NCBI GenBank assembly: GCA_900128395.1
Contig: LT649294.1
Location: 1 to 44,234 of the forward strand
DNA from: Stramenopiles sp. TOSAG23-2
Lineage: Eukaryota > Sar
DNA: 44,234 bases
Direction of reading: 5' to 3'
Shown here: positions 1 through 11,900 of the stretch, one piece after another
Layout: the number at the start of each line of letters is the position of its first letter
How positions within the stretch are numbered: position 1 is the first letter of the stretch
The notes under the pieces: generated by a model
Seen by the model: the letters and a program-made list of their open reading frames with translations, nothing else
The model's database searches: none
Told to the model about the DNA's origin: nothing
Made by a program: the position numbers and the translations under genes

Positions 1-386
1 TAGTATACTAAATTAGTACTTAAATTAAACGTCGTTTTGAAATCCACTAATAATCTAAATCCTTCTCGTTTACACACAAGGAATGCCAGAATGCAGTTTG
101 GTGCTGTGTGCTGGAGTGGTGTGTGGTGCTGTATGCGTCCTATAGATTTACGATTTAACGATAGTTTTACGATATGATAGGCCTTGACCGGTATTGTGAG
201 TATACGCCTCGTAAGGTTTAAGTACAAATTAGTTTTCCTGTAGCCTGGAGCGCTCCTCGTAACTAAAACAAGGGCACAAGGATCCAACAACAAAAAAAAA
301 TATATTTCTTCTTCTAGAATATTATTTATTTTATAAATATAAATAAATTTAAATACTAGTCCAGCTAGTATCACTATAAGGTAGCT
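1..386. other. Intergenic sequence, left edge
   Basis: No gene or RNA is recognisable here. The first ~260 bases are less AT-rich than most spacers in the window, with GT-rich stretches (about 80-135). From about 290 the sequence becomes A/T-rich and probably holds the 3' flank of the minus-strand BAR-SH3 gene that ends at 387. Confidence 0.5.
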
Positions 387-1595
387 CTATCGTACGTATG
401 TATCTGGTACCATTCCACTTTTTCCATCTTTACGTTTTGCCATTATCCATCCTGGTCCGATAATTTCCAGTATTTCCAAACGGGTTCCTTTTTTAAACTC
501 TAATTCATCATCTTCTTCTGGTACAAAATCATGCGTTGCAGTAACAAATGAACCAACTTTTAACCCTTGTTCTTTATTTCCCTCACTAGGTTGTTTTTTT
601 GGTGGTGGGACGTTGTTATTATTATCATTTTTACTATTGTTGGAGGCTGATTTTTTTAAGAATGGGTTCGAGCTAGATGCTGATGATGTTGCCATAGACA
701 TTGCGCCAAATGCAGCCGCTGTTTTTGCAGTGTTCACAGCATTGTTTGCTTTATTCTTTGCATCTTGTGCTGCTTTGGATGCCTTATCTTTGCCAGCATT
801 AAATGCATTCGAAGCATTTTCCCTCATTTGTGCACTTTTACTTTTTGGTGCATTAATACTATATCCATTTGCTAATGCAGCAAAATATTCAGCAGCTAAT
901 TTATGTATAGCATGCAATTCATCTTGAAGATACGTACCACGTGTTTTCTCCAGTTGATCTAATTGACGCAATGCTTCCTCATGTTTTGCTGTGTAATTAT
1001 CACGTGCACGTTGCAATTTACCTTGCAATTTTTCCATATCTGCTTGTGTCTTCGCCGTGTTTTTTTCTGTATTTTTCGTTCTTGCTTTATCCAAACGTCG
1101 ATCATAAGATCCAACGTCTGTTTTTAAGTTATCTCTCTCCGTGACTGTCTTTTTGATAGATGCGAGTACAGCTAATTTCTCTTTAACCGATCCAGCACTT
1201 GCTTCAATCAAATCAATCAAGTTTTGTCCTTTGCTTGCATTTGCAAGTCCTAAGGTATCGAGACGATTTTTAGTAATTTGAAGCTCTTCCGACCCTTGTG
1301 CTGGTAATAATATTTCATCATCCGTTAAAGTTGTAATAGATGTTGATAATTTAGTAATAGCACTTTGCATATCCACTAAATGTTTACGTATTTTTGTGAC
1401 CGTCTGGTTGAATTCTTTGAACTTTTGCTTTTTGTCCATGAAATCTTGCTCCTCTGGTGTTACGCGCTCCTCATTTCCTCTTGTCACTAATCTTTGTACA
1501 CTTCTTCTTTTCGTGTTTTTCACAAACGATTTCATAGCACTCCATGATAAACGGCGTTGTCCAGGTTGTTGTTCATCTGATGCAAGCGATGCCAT
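387..1595 (-). CDS. BAR domain-SH3 domain protein (amphiphysin/Rvs167-like)
   Basis: This 402-residue protein has the layout of amphiphysin/Rvs-type proteins. A basic N-terminus leads into a long charged helical region, about residues 20-245, consistent with a BAR domain. A low-complexity linker rich in Ala, Ser, Asn and Pro follows (about 250-345). An SH3 domain closes the protein from about 346: it opens with the ALYDY-equivalent ATHDFVPEEDDELEF, continues with the GWIMAKR tryptophan region, and ends GMVPDTYVR, equivalent to the usual GLVPxNYV. BAR domains dimerise and bind curved membranes, and SH3 domains bind Pro-rich partners such as endocytic and actin factors, so a role in endocytosis or membrane shaping is likely. 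No intron is needed. The gene is divergent from the DUF389 gene. The SH3 call is firm; the BAR call rests on helical pattern and architecture. Confidence 0.8.
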   Translation of the reverse strand: MASLASDEQQPGQRRLSWSAMKSFVKNTKRRSVQRLVTRGNEERVTPEEQDFMDKKQKFKEFNQTVTKIRKHLVDMQSAITKLSTSITTLTDDEILLPAQGSEELQITKNRLDTLGLANASKGQNLIDLIEASAGSVKEKLAVLASIKKTVTERDNLKTDVGSYDRRLDKARTKNTEKNTAKTQADMEKLQGKLQRARDNYTAKHEEALRQLDQLEKTRGTYLQDELHAIHKLAAEYFAALANGYSINAPKSKSAQMRENASNAFNAGKDKASKAAQDAKNKANNAVNTAKTAAAFGAMSMATSSASSSNPFLKKSASNNSKNDNNNNVPPPKKQPSEGNKEQGLKVGSFVTATHDFVPEEDDELEFKKGTRLEILEIIGPGWIMAKRKDGKSGMVPDTYVR

Positions 1596-2283
1596 AATAA
1601 ATATCTTGTTCTACTTGTTTTTTTTATTACGAACTGTTTTTAATTCTTTGTCACTTCGATTCAATATAATCTTTGATTCAATATATAATCTATAGACGAC
1701 TATATTTTTAGTTTTGTTGTTTATGTTGTTTTGTAATAAAAATTATTATTGCTGCTATTACACAGTAATCCAAGCCTGGCAAGTCAATGGAGGAGGAGAG
1801 GGTTAAAAAAAAAGAAGAAGGTCTATACCGAATTTGCATATATCCGTCATTTGTGTTAGTGGCGGCAGTATCGACACAGCAGGTCTTACTTCAAAACAAA
1901 TTTCCGCTTTTGTCATTTCGATATTTTTTAATTTTACTTTATATTTCATTATTCACATCAGGTAATTTCACTTAAATATTAGCTATACTTTTGCATATTT
2001 ACCCTAATCCTAACCCTGCGTCACACTCAAACTTCGTGGGTATCTTTTTTTTTTTAAATATAGCGCTAATTTTACTACTCTTACTGGTATAGATTATTGC
2101 TCGATTGATATATTAAATTATAGTTATAGTTTTGTATCTATACAATTGTACGAAGTCAAAGCAATGAAGTCATTCGTCAGATAGAACCATATATATACAG
2201 AGAGAGGGAGAGAGAGAGATATTTATTGATCGCATTGAATAATAGATATTAAACCGCGTAGTAGAAAGGAGAAAAAAAATAAC
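1596..2283. promoter_or_regulatory. Divergent intergenic region between BAR-SH3 and DUF389 genes
   Basis: This ~690-bp spacer must hold the promoters of two divergent genes. It is A/T-rich, with a TATATATA stretch and a GA-rich run (about 2191-2220) roughly 65-95 bp before the DUF389 start. Around 2000-2017 is a short CCCTAA-like stretch (three degenerate units) resembling interstitial telomere repeat, probably by chance. No RNA gene was recognised. Confidence 0.4.
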
Positions 2284-4502
2284 ATGTCGAGTGATCAAAC
2301 CGGTGAACAAATCAAACAAAAGGCTTATGTATTTATATTGAGTATACCACACGTACCAAACCATTCCGCAGATGTGGATGTTAATTTAGGTTTACATGCG
2401 CATAAAGCAAGGTATAATCCAGTGTTGTCTCAAATTAAAAGTAAAACAAGCAACAGCAGTCCTAGCAGTGATAGCAGCAAACGTGCCACTGTTTTAAATG
2501 CGGTGAACGAAGGCCTAGCTCAAACAGAAGATACTGAAGGAGCAAGTCGAACGTTAGCAGAGGCTGTGCAAGATATTTTAGACCAAAATAAAAAATATAT
2601 CACAACGCCTATGTGGTTACCAAATTTACCACCTTCCGTGTTAAAAGGTATTGGAAACTTATCCAACCAAAGTAACGATGAAGTTAACGGTGAGAATGAT
2701 GATAGCAAGGAAACAGTAGAATCGAAAGACTCATTGTCTAATATTGACGAAAAATCTCAGAAGGAGGTACATGGAATGATTTTAATTTTTACTACACAAT
2801 ATGTTGAGTTAATTTTAAAACGCCTTAGCAAAATGGGATTAGGAAAAACGCCAAATGGATATGGAACTATTAGCATTTTTCCTACCAGTTTACATCGACA
2901 TGCAAAAGAAGGTGCGCCAAAAAGAAAAGATAGTCAAGGCAATGGTACTGCAAATTCCCCAACAGGTGTGACAACACGTAATATGAGTGAAGATGGTAAA
3001 AGTGGTGAGGAAGAGGAAGATGATAGCAATGCAGTGGATGAAAATTTTGTTAGAACATTTGTTGAGTCTATTAATTCACGTGTGATTGTAGAGGAAGTAA
3101 TTGAAAATGTTCATTCAGCAGCTAGTTTTACATTTGATTATTTATTGTTAGTATTAGTTGCATCCATGATAGCTGGTGTTGGCCTTGCAGTTGATAGTAC
3201 CGTTTCTGTTGTTGCTAGTATGCTTGTATCGCCTATCATGGGACCAATTCTTGCAATTACATTTGGAATGACAACAAATAAACCTGATTTAATTCGTGTC
3301 GGTATTCGATCTGAAATAATCAGTTTGTTGCTATGCATATTTATGGGATTCATCATTTCATTGGTATTTACTGCAATGGGTGGTCCGCGTATATACGAAT
3401 GGCCGACAGAGAACATGGCTGGTCGGGGTAAATCTTTAGCAATTTTAGAGAGCATTTTTATTGCTTTGCCTAGTGGGATTGGTGTAGCATTATCTGTGTT
3501 GGGAAACAATACAAGTAGTTTAGTTGGTGTTGCTATTTCTGCATCTTTGTTGCCACCAGCTGTGAACACTGGAATGTTGCTTGGATATGCATTGTTAGTA
3601 CATTTGGATCCATTATTGGAGACAAGTTTAGAATTGGGTATGATGGCAATGTGGAGTTTTTTATTAACGATGGTAAATATTTTTATCATTATAATAATGG
3701 CATTACTTTTCTTTTGGATCAAAGAAGTTGTTACTATTCCTGGCGAATCAATGCTGTGGTCAAATGATATACAAGTATATAAAAATACTGCTAATGTTTA
3801 CAAAAAGGGAGAGAAAGATGCGGAACAGATGGCAAAATTAGCAAAATTAATGGCAACAATGGGTGGGAAATCTGTGAAAAAACCAAGGAACTCGAACGCA
3901 AAGAAAAAGCCAACTCCAAAGAAAAGAAGGCAAAGTGCAATGGAAATTTTTGGCAATTTGAATCTTCCACCTACACCAGCGTCGGAAAAAGCAAATGCTG
4001 CATATAATGCGTTTACAGTTGCGCAAGCAAAAGGGCATAATCCACATCATGCGATGATTAATGCACACCAGCGTCGGAAAAAGCAAATGCTGCATATAAT
4101 GCGTTTACAGTTGCGCAAGCAAAAGGGCATAATCCACATCATGCGATGATTAATGCGCTAACAGTAGCCCATAGATCAGGAAATAAGAATTTAACGAAAA
4201 AACGTACTGCACAAGCTGGTTTATTTGCAAAAAATAGAAAAGGAGGCAGTATGTCTGAATCCAAGAATATGGCTCCAATGAAATCATTAGCGAATATACT
4301 AGATGCTCCACATGTTGAATTAGCTAACTTATTTGCTCCTCCGCCAAGTGAAGACGAAGTGGATGAAATCGAAGATATGGATCAGACGGAACGCGATGTT
4401 TTTAGTGGAAATGCCCATCAATCGACGAATAGTATCTTTGATCCAGTCACGCCATCTACACGCATCACTGATAAAACATCTGATTTTAATATAGACGATT
4501 AA
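2284..4502 (+). CDS. DUF389 (TIGR00341-type) multipass membrane protein, frame broken by a 92-bp duplication
   Basis: The N-terminal ~270 residues are hydrophilic and hold Ser/Asp-rich linkers. A membrane domain follows at about residues 275-480 with DUF389 hallmarks: GVGLAVDSTVSVVASMLVSPIMGPI, with its MLVSPIMGPI core, and later SLVGVAISASLLPPAVNTGM. About six hydrophobic segments are visible. Transport substrate is unknown for the family, which is mostly prokaryotic. The cytosolic tail is Lys-rich, then acidic. As read, the frame from 2284 stops at 4149. An exact 92-bp direct duplication (3973-4064 and 4065-4156) shifts the frame, and the rest of the tail lies in another frame up to the stop at 4502. 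Removing one copy gives one continuous frame of about 708 residues, so the gene was intact before the duplication, or is intact in reality if the duplication is an assembly error. Confidence 0.8.
3973..4156 (+). repeat. Exact 92-bp tandem duplication inside the DUF389 gene
   Basis: Two directly adjacent identical copies, 3973-4064 and 4065-4156. Both begin ACACCAGCGTCGG and end ATTAATGC. Ninety-two is not a multiple of three, so the second copy is read out of frame. No microhomology is evident at the junctions. Confidence 0.95.
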
Positions 4503-4967
4503 ACGAACATATATATGCGCATATGTGATTATTATTACGAATATTAATGTGTTTCATATCATCGTTTTTGTTGATTACTGTTGGTTAAGGGGAGATATAA
4601 AATTTAAGAAGAAGAGAAAGTAGCTAGCTAGTAAGAAAGAGATATCCAATAGTAGTCTGTAGAAGTGTATACTATAATATTGATATATATATATATATAC
4701 ATTTGTAAATTAAAATTATAAACACTCACTATAGAGATTTTGACCGTAATATTACACCTTAAATTGGAATTTCACTATAGCTATAACAACAAACAAAATA
4801 ATCGTTATTTATACCAGGTATAATTTCTAAAAAAACTATAGATATATGTGCATATATATTATATATATAAACATGTGATCAAATATGAAAGGATGACACA
4901 TGAAAAATGCAAAACAAAAAACGTTTATATCTCCCTTTCAAAAAAAGCAAATCGTAAAAAATACGTT
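4503..4967. other. AT-rich intergenic region
   Basis: The 3' flank of the DUF389 gene and 5' flank of the next gene. It holds an 18-bp (TA)n run near 4682 and a second TA-rich stretch near 4850-4870 that probably marks the promoter of the gene starting at 4968. No RNA gene was recognised. Confidence 0.5.
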
Positions 4968-5857
4968 ATGGAAGAAGGAAAAACAACATCAAGTAAAACC
5001 ATGCCAAAAATGGAAATGGATGGATTGCCATCGGATATACAAGATAAATATACTATATTAAAATTAAATAAAGAAAATAAAATATTAAATGAAAAAAATG
5101 AAACATTAAAAATACAAATGAAACAAGCTAGAGAAACCATTATACAAAATATTATTGGTGATACACGTGCATCTGCTGATACAATGGCATTTCGTCATGT
5201 TGAATTATTTAAATTAATACAAGTTCTAATACGTCGTCCACAGCACGTATAGATAATGCTGGTGGGTTTAATTTAGATGATTCTGCAAACTTAAGCACAA
5301 TCTTTGCTTATGGCGATGGGGCAGATGGAAATTTAAATGGTGGTGGTGGCAATTATGCAGTAACTAATGATATAAATATTACCCAGAGCGCACCAGCTAC
5401 TACAAATAGGGATATAAACAAATCGTTTCGCGTATCACCACCGAAAAATAAGGAAAAAAAGAAAATATCAGCATCATGGTCACCTGAAAAAGTAAAAAAT
5501 ACAACATTTAAAGAGTTTAATGGCATCGCTACTTGGCGTTTACCGCCTAAAGTGTCTCCAAGAGAATTGCGAGGTATAGCAGCAAAACCACACGATTTAA
5601 ATGGTGTCTCGGGTCTTATACCACAGCAAGTCAAAGAACAAATTCGCCAATCAGGTATTGTACAAAAAAAATCAATGGATGGCGCGTTGCAACATTGTAA
5701 AACATTAGTAGGTCATACAAAAGGCTTACCTGGCGGAGAGAAATCATATGCAGTATTAGTTTTGCCTGGTAGCGATGCAGATAAAAAGCGTTTAAGATTG
5801 CAACGAAATCATAACAAATCTCCAGCAAGGAAACGAACAAATATGAAAGAGTTTTGA
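4968..5857 (+). CDS. Unknown coiled-coil protein, frameshifted near 5220
   Basis: I do not recognise a family. The frame from ATG 4968 encodes about 85 residues: a Thr/Lys-rich start, then a Lys/Glu/Asn-rich heptad-like helix (DKYTILKLNKENKILNEK and onward) that looks like a coiled coil. It stops at 5252. From about 5222 a second frame is open to 5857 and continues sensibly (SSNTSSTARIDNAGG, then a Gly/Asn linker, a Lys-rich patch and a C-terminal ~110-residue block with WRLPPKVSPRELRGIA). Adding one base around 5218-5222 would join the two into a protein of roughly 296 residues. This suggests a single-base deletion, either real or a sequencing error, since A-runs are common here. An earlier in-frame ATG exists at 4848, but it lies within TA-rich promoter-like sequence, so I prefer 4968. 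The only long open frame downstream of 5552 lacks its own ATG start. Confidence 0.55.
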
Positions 5858-6235
5858 ATATTGATATTTTTTGTTTGCACTATTAATAATATTATAATAA
5901 TCATATAAAATATAAAATGTACGCGTATTTTAATTTTTTATTTCCTACTCATGACAATTCCTTACTCTCAAAAGAATACTGTGACTGAGCCAAAATATTA
6001 GTTATATCTATCTCACACAAGATGTGTCAATAATTTCTGTAACAGAAATTACCCGATGAGGTAAATCAGATTGTTATCAACCTACTGTTGATGAAAAATT
6101 ATGAAGAGGGTGGGGAATAAATTGTACCCTGGTACAATTTAATTTAAATATATTTTTTATTTTTTGATCTATTTGATATCATACATCATAGTATATTATT
6201 AATTCTTTTTAAAAAGAGGGGTAAGAAAGGTTTTT
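5858..6235. other. Convergent intergenic region
   Basis: Spacer between two converging genes, so it should hold two 3' ends. A short near-palindrome surrounds 'ttgtaccctggtacaat' (about 6121-6140), which could form a small hairpin. Nothing else is recognised. Confidence 0.4.
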
Positions 6236-7841
6236 TCAGCTTTCCGCTTCCTCAAATTTCAATGTATTTTCTGGTGGAACCCACTCATCATCATCTTCAT
6301 CCTCTGGAACGTTTGTATAATTACTTGTAAAATTTACTACACGAATAGTATTATTGCGAATAATATTCGTATAAGTTAATGGTGGAAACATGTCATCACC
6401 TTCATTACCAATTGGACCACGATGACCATCTTCATTGTCATATTCTGTTAAATTAGTTACACCGTCGATTGCAAATAATGCTTTCTCAACAACAGCAGCA
6501 TCATTTTTTTCCATTTCCATCTTCTCATCCTTATCTAATTTAGCAATGTTCATTTCAAGTTTACGTTTTTTATTAATATTAGGCATGTTTTTTAAATCAG
6601 GTGTTTGGTCCATTTTTCGTATATTTACATCTCGTGATTTATCTCCTTGTAAGCTACTAAACACCTTCTTTTTAGCATCTTTTTTCTCCAAATATTTTTT
6701 TAATTTTGCCTCTGCTTCTTTTTGCTCTTTGGGAACTTCGGGTATCATTTTTTTATATGGTCCACCTTTGGTATAAATAAAATATTCTTGATGGTCACAT
6801 GGTTTTAATCCCGGTGGACATTTTCGAGGCGGGGCATGAGGAGGTTCAACATTTTTTTCAACCACTTCATCACCATAGTCATCAATTTGTTCTTTATATG
6901 CTTTTGTATCTTGTTTTTCTCTTTCTTCTACCGTCTGTTTTATCTCATCTTCTGCGGCTTTCTTTTCTAATTCTTCTTCTTCTTTTTCTTCACTTTTTTC
7001 ATCTACTGCTTGCTCGTCTTTCACTTCTTTTTTCACGTCCTCTTTCTTTTTATTGTCGTCTTCCTCTTCGTCTTCCTCTTTATCTTTCTCCTTGTCTTTT
7101 TTATCCATTAATTTTTTATCTTCTGAAATAACTTTCGAAGGCTTTGACATTTTTGACCCTCTTGATGACATTCTACCTGCTCTAGCTTTTTTTTGAGCTT
7201 CTTCCTTCTTTTTACCTTCTTTTCCATTCTTCTTTTTTTTCGCCTCGTTCTTCGCTGCTGTATCGAAAATCTTTTTCATCTCATCACCCGCCTTTTTCGC
7301 TTTTAAAGCCGGTCCTAATGGGGCCATAATGCTTTTTTCGTTCTTTTTCAATTCCTCCTTATCTTTATTTCCATATGGCCCGGCACCACAAGGTTTAGGC
7401 GCTCCTGGGGTGCCATCACATGGAGCTAGCTGATCGCTTTTTTTCTTTTTAGACTCTTTAATTCCAGCCTCGCCGGTATTCGGTGGCTTTGCTCCTCCAC
7501 CTCCGCCCCCTCCACCACCACCACCTCCGCCTCCTCCGCCGCCGCCCCCAGGTGGTTTTGGTGGTCCAGGAAGCATACCTTTTTTACCCGGGCCTTCACT
7601 TGTTGGTCCGCCAGATAAACCTGGGCCATCTATTTTTGTCCCAAAAGCACCCATGCGATCCGGTCCTTTACTATAGGCCCATAACCTTTGAAGTGATTCT
7701 CTAAATCTATATCGTAAAAATGCTGCATTACACTCTGAGATTCTATTGTTACATATGATGACAAAGTATAAGAGACAAATTGTGAAGAAATTATAATAAA
7801 TATTTTTTCTGTTTTTTTTTTCGTCGTTGGAAAAATGTCAT
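6236..7841 (-). CDS. Secreted Gly/Pro- and Lys/Glu-rich glycoprotein-like protein (unknown family)
   Basis: The ATG-initiated open frame runs from 7654 (472 residues), but the same frame stays open upstream to 7841 and encodes a signal peptide: a hydrophobic stretch (NFFTICLLYFVIIC) followed by NNRISECNA, a plausible cleavage site, then FLRYRFRESLQRLWAYSKG before the internal Met. A matching ATG (complement of 7839-7841) is one base out of frame because of a ten-T run at 7812-7821. The neighbouring duplicate has nine T and is in frame. I therefore extend the gene to 7841. The mature protein has a poly-Gly/Pro block, two spaced Cys motifs (APCDGTPGAPKPCG and CPPGLKPCD), a long Lys/Glu-rich charged middle, and four N-glycosylation sequons near the C-terminus (NLT, NNT, NFT, NYT). 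These fit an extracellular or cell-surface matrix protein. No enzymatic domain is visible. Confidence 0.65.
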
Positions 7842-8015
7842 ATTTATAAACCTTTGAAGTGATTCTCTAAATCTATATCGTAAAAATGCTGCATTACACT
7901 CTGAGATTCTATTGTTACATATGATGACAAAGTATAAGAGACAAATTGTGAAGAAATTATAATAAATATTTTTTCTGTTTTTTTTTCGTCGTTGGAAAAA
8001 TGTCATATTTATAAA
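7683..8015 (-). repeat. ~166-bp tandem duplication at the 5' end of the secreted-protein gene
   Basis: Copy 1 is about 7683-7848 and copy 2 about 7849-8013. They match throughout except one base: copy 1 has ten T (7812-7821) and copy 2 nine. Each copy carries the start codon and signal-peptide coding sequence of the minus-strand gene. The copies share AA at the junction. Confidence 0.93.
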
Positions 8016-8916
8016 GTAGGGAAGACAAGGACGAATTTATATAAATCTGTAGAAACACAAAAACACTACAAAAACACTTTCAAGAATTAATACTCAAAAC
8101 TAAACCGCTTAAAAAAATATATACAATGCAGTTAAAAAAGGTAAAGTATTTTGCCTACGTTTACTTAAGTATTGTACTTTGATTGTTTTAAAATGCATAA
8201 TTTATGTTTTCTTTTCGTAACATTTATTAGTTTAGTTTAGTTATTATTACTATTATTGATTGTATTGTTATCAGACTATTTTATTAATAATAACGCTGAG
8301 GAGAGTGAAATAATAAATTATTCTACACTCTACACGACAATCGTCTCCCTCTTTTTGTTTTTGCCTAGCTCTAAGCAAATTAAAGTTTGGAAACCGAAAG
8401 ATATAGAGGTTTTTATTTTCTGCCTTTTTCCAATGCTATTTCTATGTCATTAGGTGTACAAGTTAATTGGGCTTTGCTCAGCTAGACTAATTAATAATAT
8501 TACTTGATTAAAATTATGATAGGACAACAGACTTTATAACTTTCTAAAGAAGATACAGTATTATTTGTCTGTTTAGTAATTTGCAGAAAAAAAAATGAAG
8601 TTAAAAGTAACAAAAAGATTATGATTGCAAAGTATTAATAGCTAAACACAGCATTATTAATAATATCAAAAAAAAAAAAAAGAATAGTGTGGACTACTGG
8701 TGCAATAATTATATTATAGACCATTATTATTATCATTATAATTATTATTATTTATTTGTTATGTTATATCCAAATATATATAAAGGTTTATATGAAAAGT
8801 AAATATCTTGCTAGTTGTGAATATTAATCTATATATACACGTTATCAGTCAAATAATAAATAACGTCAACGATTATATATACAAAACAAATAGACAGTAC
8901 TTATTGATTTTCAAAC
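8014..8916. promoter_or_regulatory. Intergenic, divergent promoters of secreted protein and myosin-RCC1 genes
   Basis: About 900 bp of A/T-rich sequence with an ATT-rich stretch near 8720-8760 and a poly-A run near 8670. Several TATATA stretches (8775, 8833, 8876) lie within 150 bp of the myosin start. No credible coding frame or RNA gene was seen. Confidence 0.4.
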
Positions 8917-11900
8917 ATGTCGTCGACATTTAAAATAAAAGGCCAAGGACGACGAAATACGGCAGATAGAATTGCGTTGTTAAAGTCACGGAAAAGAGCC
9001 AACTCTATGAATGCTACTTTCTTCCAGAAAGGTGTGCAAGTATGGATAGAAAATCCATATGAGGAAGGAACTGGTGCCTATCGTCATGGTTATTTAAGCA
9101 AAGAGAAAGCGACAAGACCAATGTACGTCCCAGCACGAGTCGCTGAAACTTTAGATCAATCTACAAACAAAATATTATGTGAAACAGAGTTAAGTCCAAA
9201 AATGAGAGTAGAACAACCTTTTGAAATGGTATGGCCAAGAAACGATATAACAGACTTGGATGACATGATCGATTATACACATCTACATGAACCTGCTGTT
9301 CTTCACAATATTGAACAGCGTTATTTAAGAAAACAGATTTATACAAAAGCAGGTGAAATTTTAATCGTAATGAATCCTTACAAACTTGTAATGGATGAAC
9401 ACCAAGTTGGAATTTATGACCAGCTATATATGAAAAAGTATCGCGAAAGTCCCCCACCATCAAAACTACGACTTTTAAGTGACAAAGAACGGAGGAGACT
9501 AAGCCTACCACCTCATATCTTTGAAACTGCAAATGATGTATATCAAACAATTATCCAACATAGTCAAAGTCAATCGATTATTATTAGTGGTGAAAGTGGG
9601 GCTGGTAAAACAGAAACGACAAAGCAAATTATGCAATACATTGCAAATTTAAGCTCCGTAAAATCAACTGGTAAAAATGTTCCTACAGATCTTGTATCTG
9701 CTAGAAGACGTTCCTTATCTTCAAGAGATAGTCTCAATGCCTACATTGGACAAAAAGATGAAAAAAACGTACCACTGATCGAGAAACAGTTGTTGCAGTC
9801 AAATCCGATTTTAGAAAGTTTTGGTAATGCAAAAACGTTACGTAATAATAATTCAAGTCGCTTTGGAAAGTATTTAAGAATTGTTTTCGGAGAGAAAGGT
9901 CATATTATTGGTGGAAGCATTAAACATTTTTTATTAGAAAAAAGTCGTTTAACAGATCAATTAGACGGTGAGCGATCATATCATTTCTTCTATCAATTAT
10001 GCTTAGGTGTGCCTGAGAACATGCAAAAAGAGTTATGGATTGATTCGCCAGACAAATTTAAGTTTTTATCAGACAGTAACAGCCATTTAATCAAACATGC
10101 ATATATGGGGGGAGCAAGCTCATCGGATGAAGCTGATTTCAAAGCTGTTGATGAAGCATTTAAAATTGTAGGTGTGGAGCAAGATATTGTCACTGAAATT
10201 TACAAAGTCGTATCAGCAGTACTACACCTTGGAAATATACGCTTTGTTGAAAAAGATGATTCTCATACAGCTACTGGAACGTCTATTTCCGGGGTTGAAT
10301 CTAGTTGCGAACGAAGTCTTCAAGCAATTTGCTCTTTGCTCGGCTTTCATAAAGAAGACTTTATGGAGTCTGTAACTACTAAATCAACTAATGCTGGTGG
10401 CAACACCATAATATCAAAAGTTAGCAAAGAAGCTGCGGAGCAATCTGTCATTTCCCTTGCAAAGGCGTTATATGCAAAATTGTTTGGTGTAATTGTACAG
10501 GCAATTAATGCTGGGATTAAAAAAACGGTTACAAAAGAGCTAGGCACAGCAGAAGACTTTGATACAAATCCAAAATATAAATTTTTAGGATTATTAGATA
10601 TATTTGGTTTTGAAGTATTTAAGGAAGGCAACGGATTTGAACAACTTTTAATCAATTATGCGAACGAGCGTTTGCATAATTTATTCATCAAACACGTCTT
10701 CCGCTTAGAGGAGAAAAAATATGAAGAAGAAAGGATTGATTATAGTGCCATTACATTTACTGATAACCAAAATGTAATAGATTTAATCAGTAAAAAACGT
10801 ACAGGAATCTTCCAACAAGTAAGTGATGCGTGTCTTTTTGGGCGTATGTCTGAGGAGGTAATGTTACAAAAAATGGCAGATAAAATGAAAAAAGCTAAAT
10901 CACGTGACGGTTCAAAACCTGCAGACTTATTTGCTTTAGCTCATATAAAACATAGAGGTTGTTTTATTGTAACACATAGTGCAAACGAGGTCATGTACAC
11001 CATCAAAGGGTTTAAAACTAAAAACAAAGACTTACTGCAACCACAAATAGAAGACATATTGATCAACGGAACCAAATTAAATATACTGCAAGCAATGTTC
11101 AAAACTCCAGAAGCATCCAGCACAGCTAACCGTAGTACGTTAGTCGGAGCAAATGTAATGCTTTCCTTGCGATTTGAAGAGAATATTAATAAATTGATAA
11201 AAACAATAGAACAAACCACGCCTAGATTTGTAAGATGCATCAAAAGTAATGAATTGAAAAAGCCATTTTATTTTGATACAACAAAGGTTTACAACCAATT
11301 GCAATATCTTGGTGTTTTAGACAGTGTGAGAATTAGACACGATGGCTACTCATACCAAAAAGTATATAGAGATTTTTTTGAGCACTTTGTGATAGTAATT
11401 TCAGCACCAAAAACACAGACGGAGTTTCAATTGATTCAACCTGCTGATGCTGATTATAGGAGTCTCAGTATGAAAGTAATGGCTTTATATTGGCGTTGGG
11501 GGGAACAAAGCGAAAAACACGGAGACCTGTTTGATAAAAAAACGAAAAAAGATAAAGTGCAATTTGGCACGACAAAATTGTTTATGAGAAAAGCGCTTTC
11601 GCAAGCATTAGAAACACTTCGTGAGGTAAGAATGCAAAAGATAGATGAGGCTAGTACAAAAATCCAAGCGACTTATCGTATGTATCAAACAAAAGCAAAT
11701 TTAGCTTTGTTTCACAGAAGTATAGGTCGCATTCAAGCAGCTTTTCGAGGAATACATTATAGAACAAAGTGGTGCAGTTATAGAAATGCGATAAATATAA
11801 TGCAATGGTTTTTTAAAGGATTTATAATTAAAAACCGGTATACAAAAAAAATGAGGGCGTTACGTAAACTTCAAAGATATTTTCGAAAATGTCACGGGCG

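Noticed and set aside
2000-2017. Telomere-like CCCTAA repeats in a spacer
   Set aside because: Only about three degenerate units; short enough to occur by chance in a spacer.
3138-3722. Long minus-strand open frame within the DUF389 gene
   Set aside because: It lies opposite the conserved DUF389 membrane domain and has no domain of its own, so it is a shadow frame.
3973-4156. An intron explaining the frame break in the DUF389 gene
   Set aside because: The break coincides exactly with a 92-bp perfect duplication and no GTAAGT donor is at its edge, so duplication explains it better.
8256-8453. 65-residue frame in the spacer before the myosin gene
   Set aside because: Short, hydrophobic by A/T composition, and with no domain or neighbour support.
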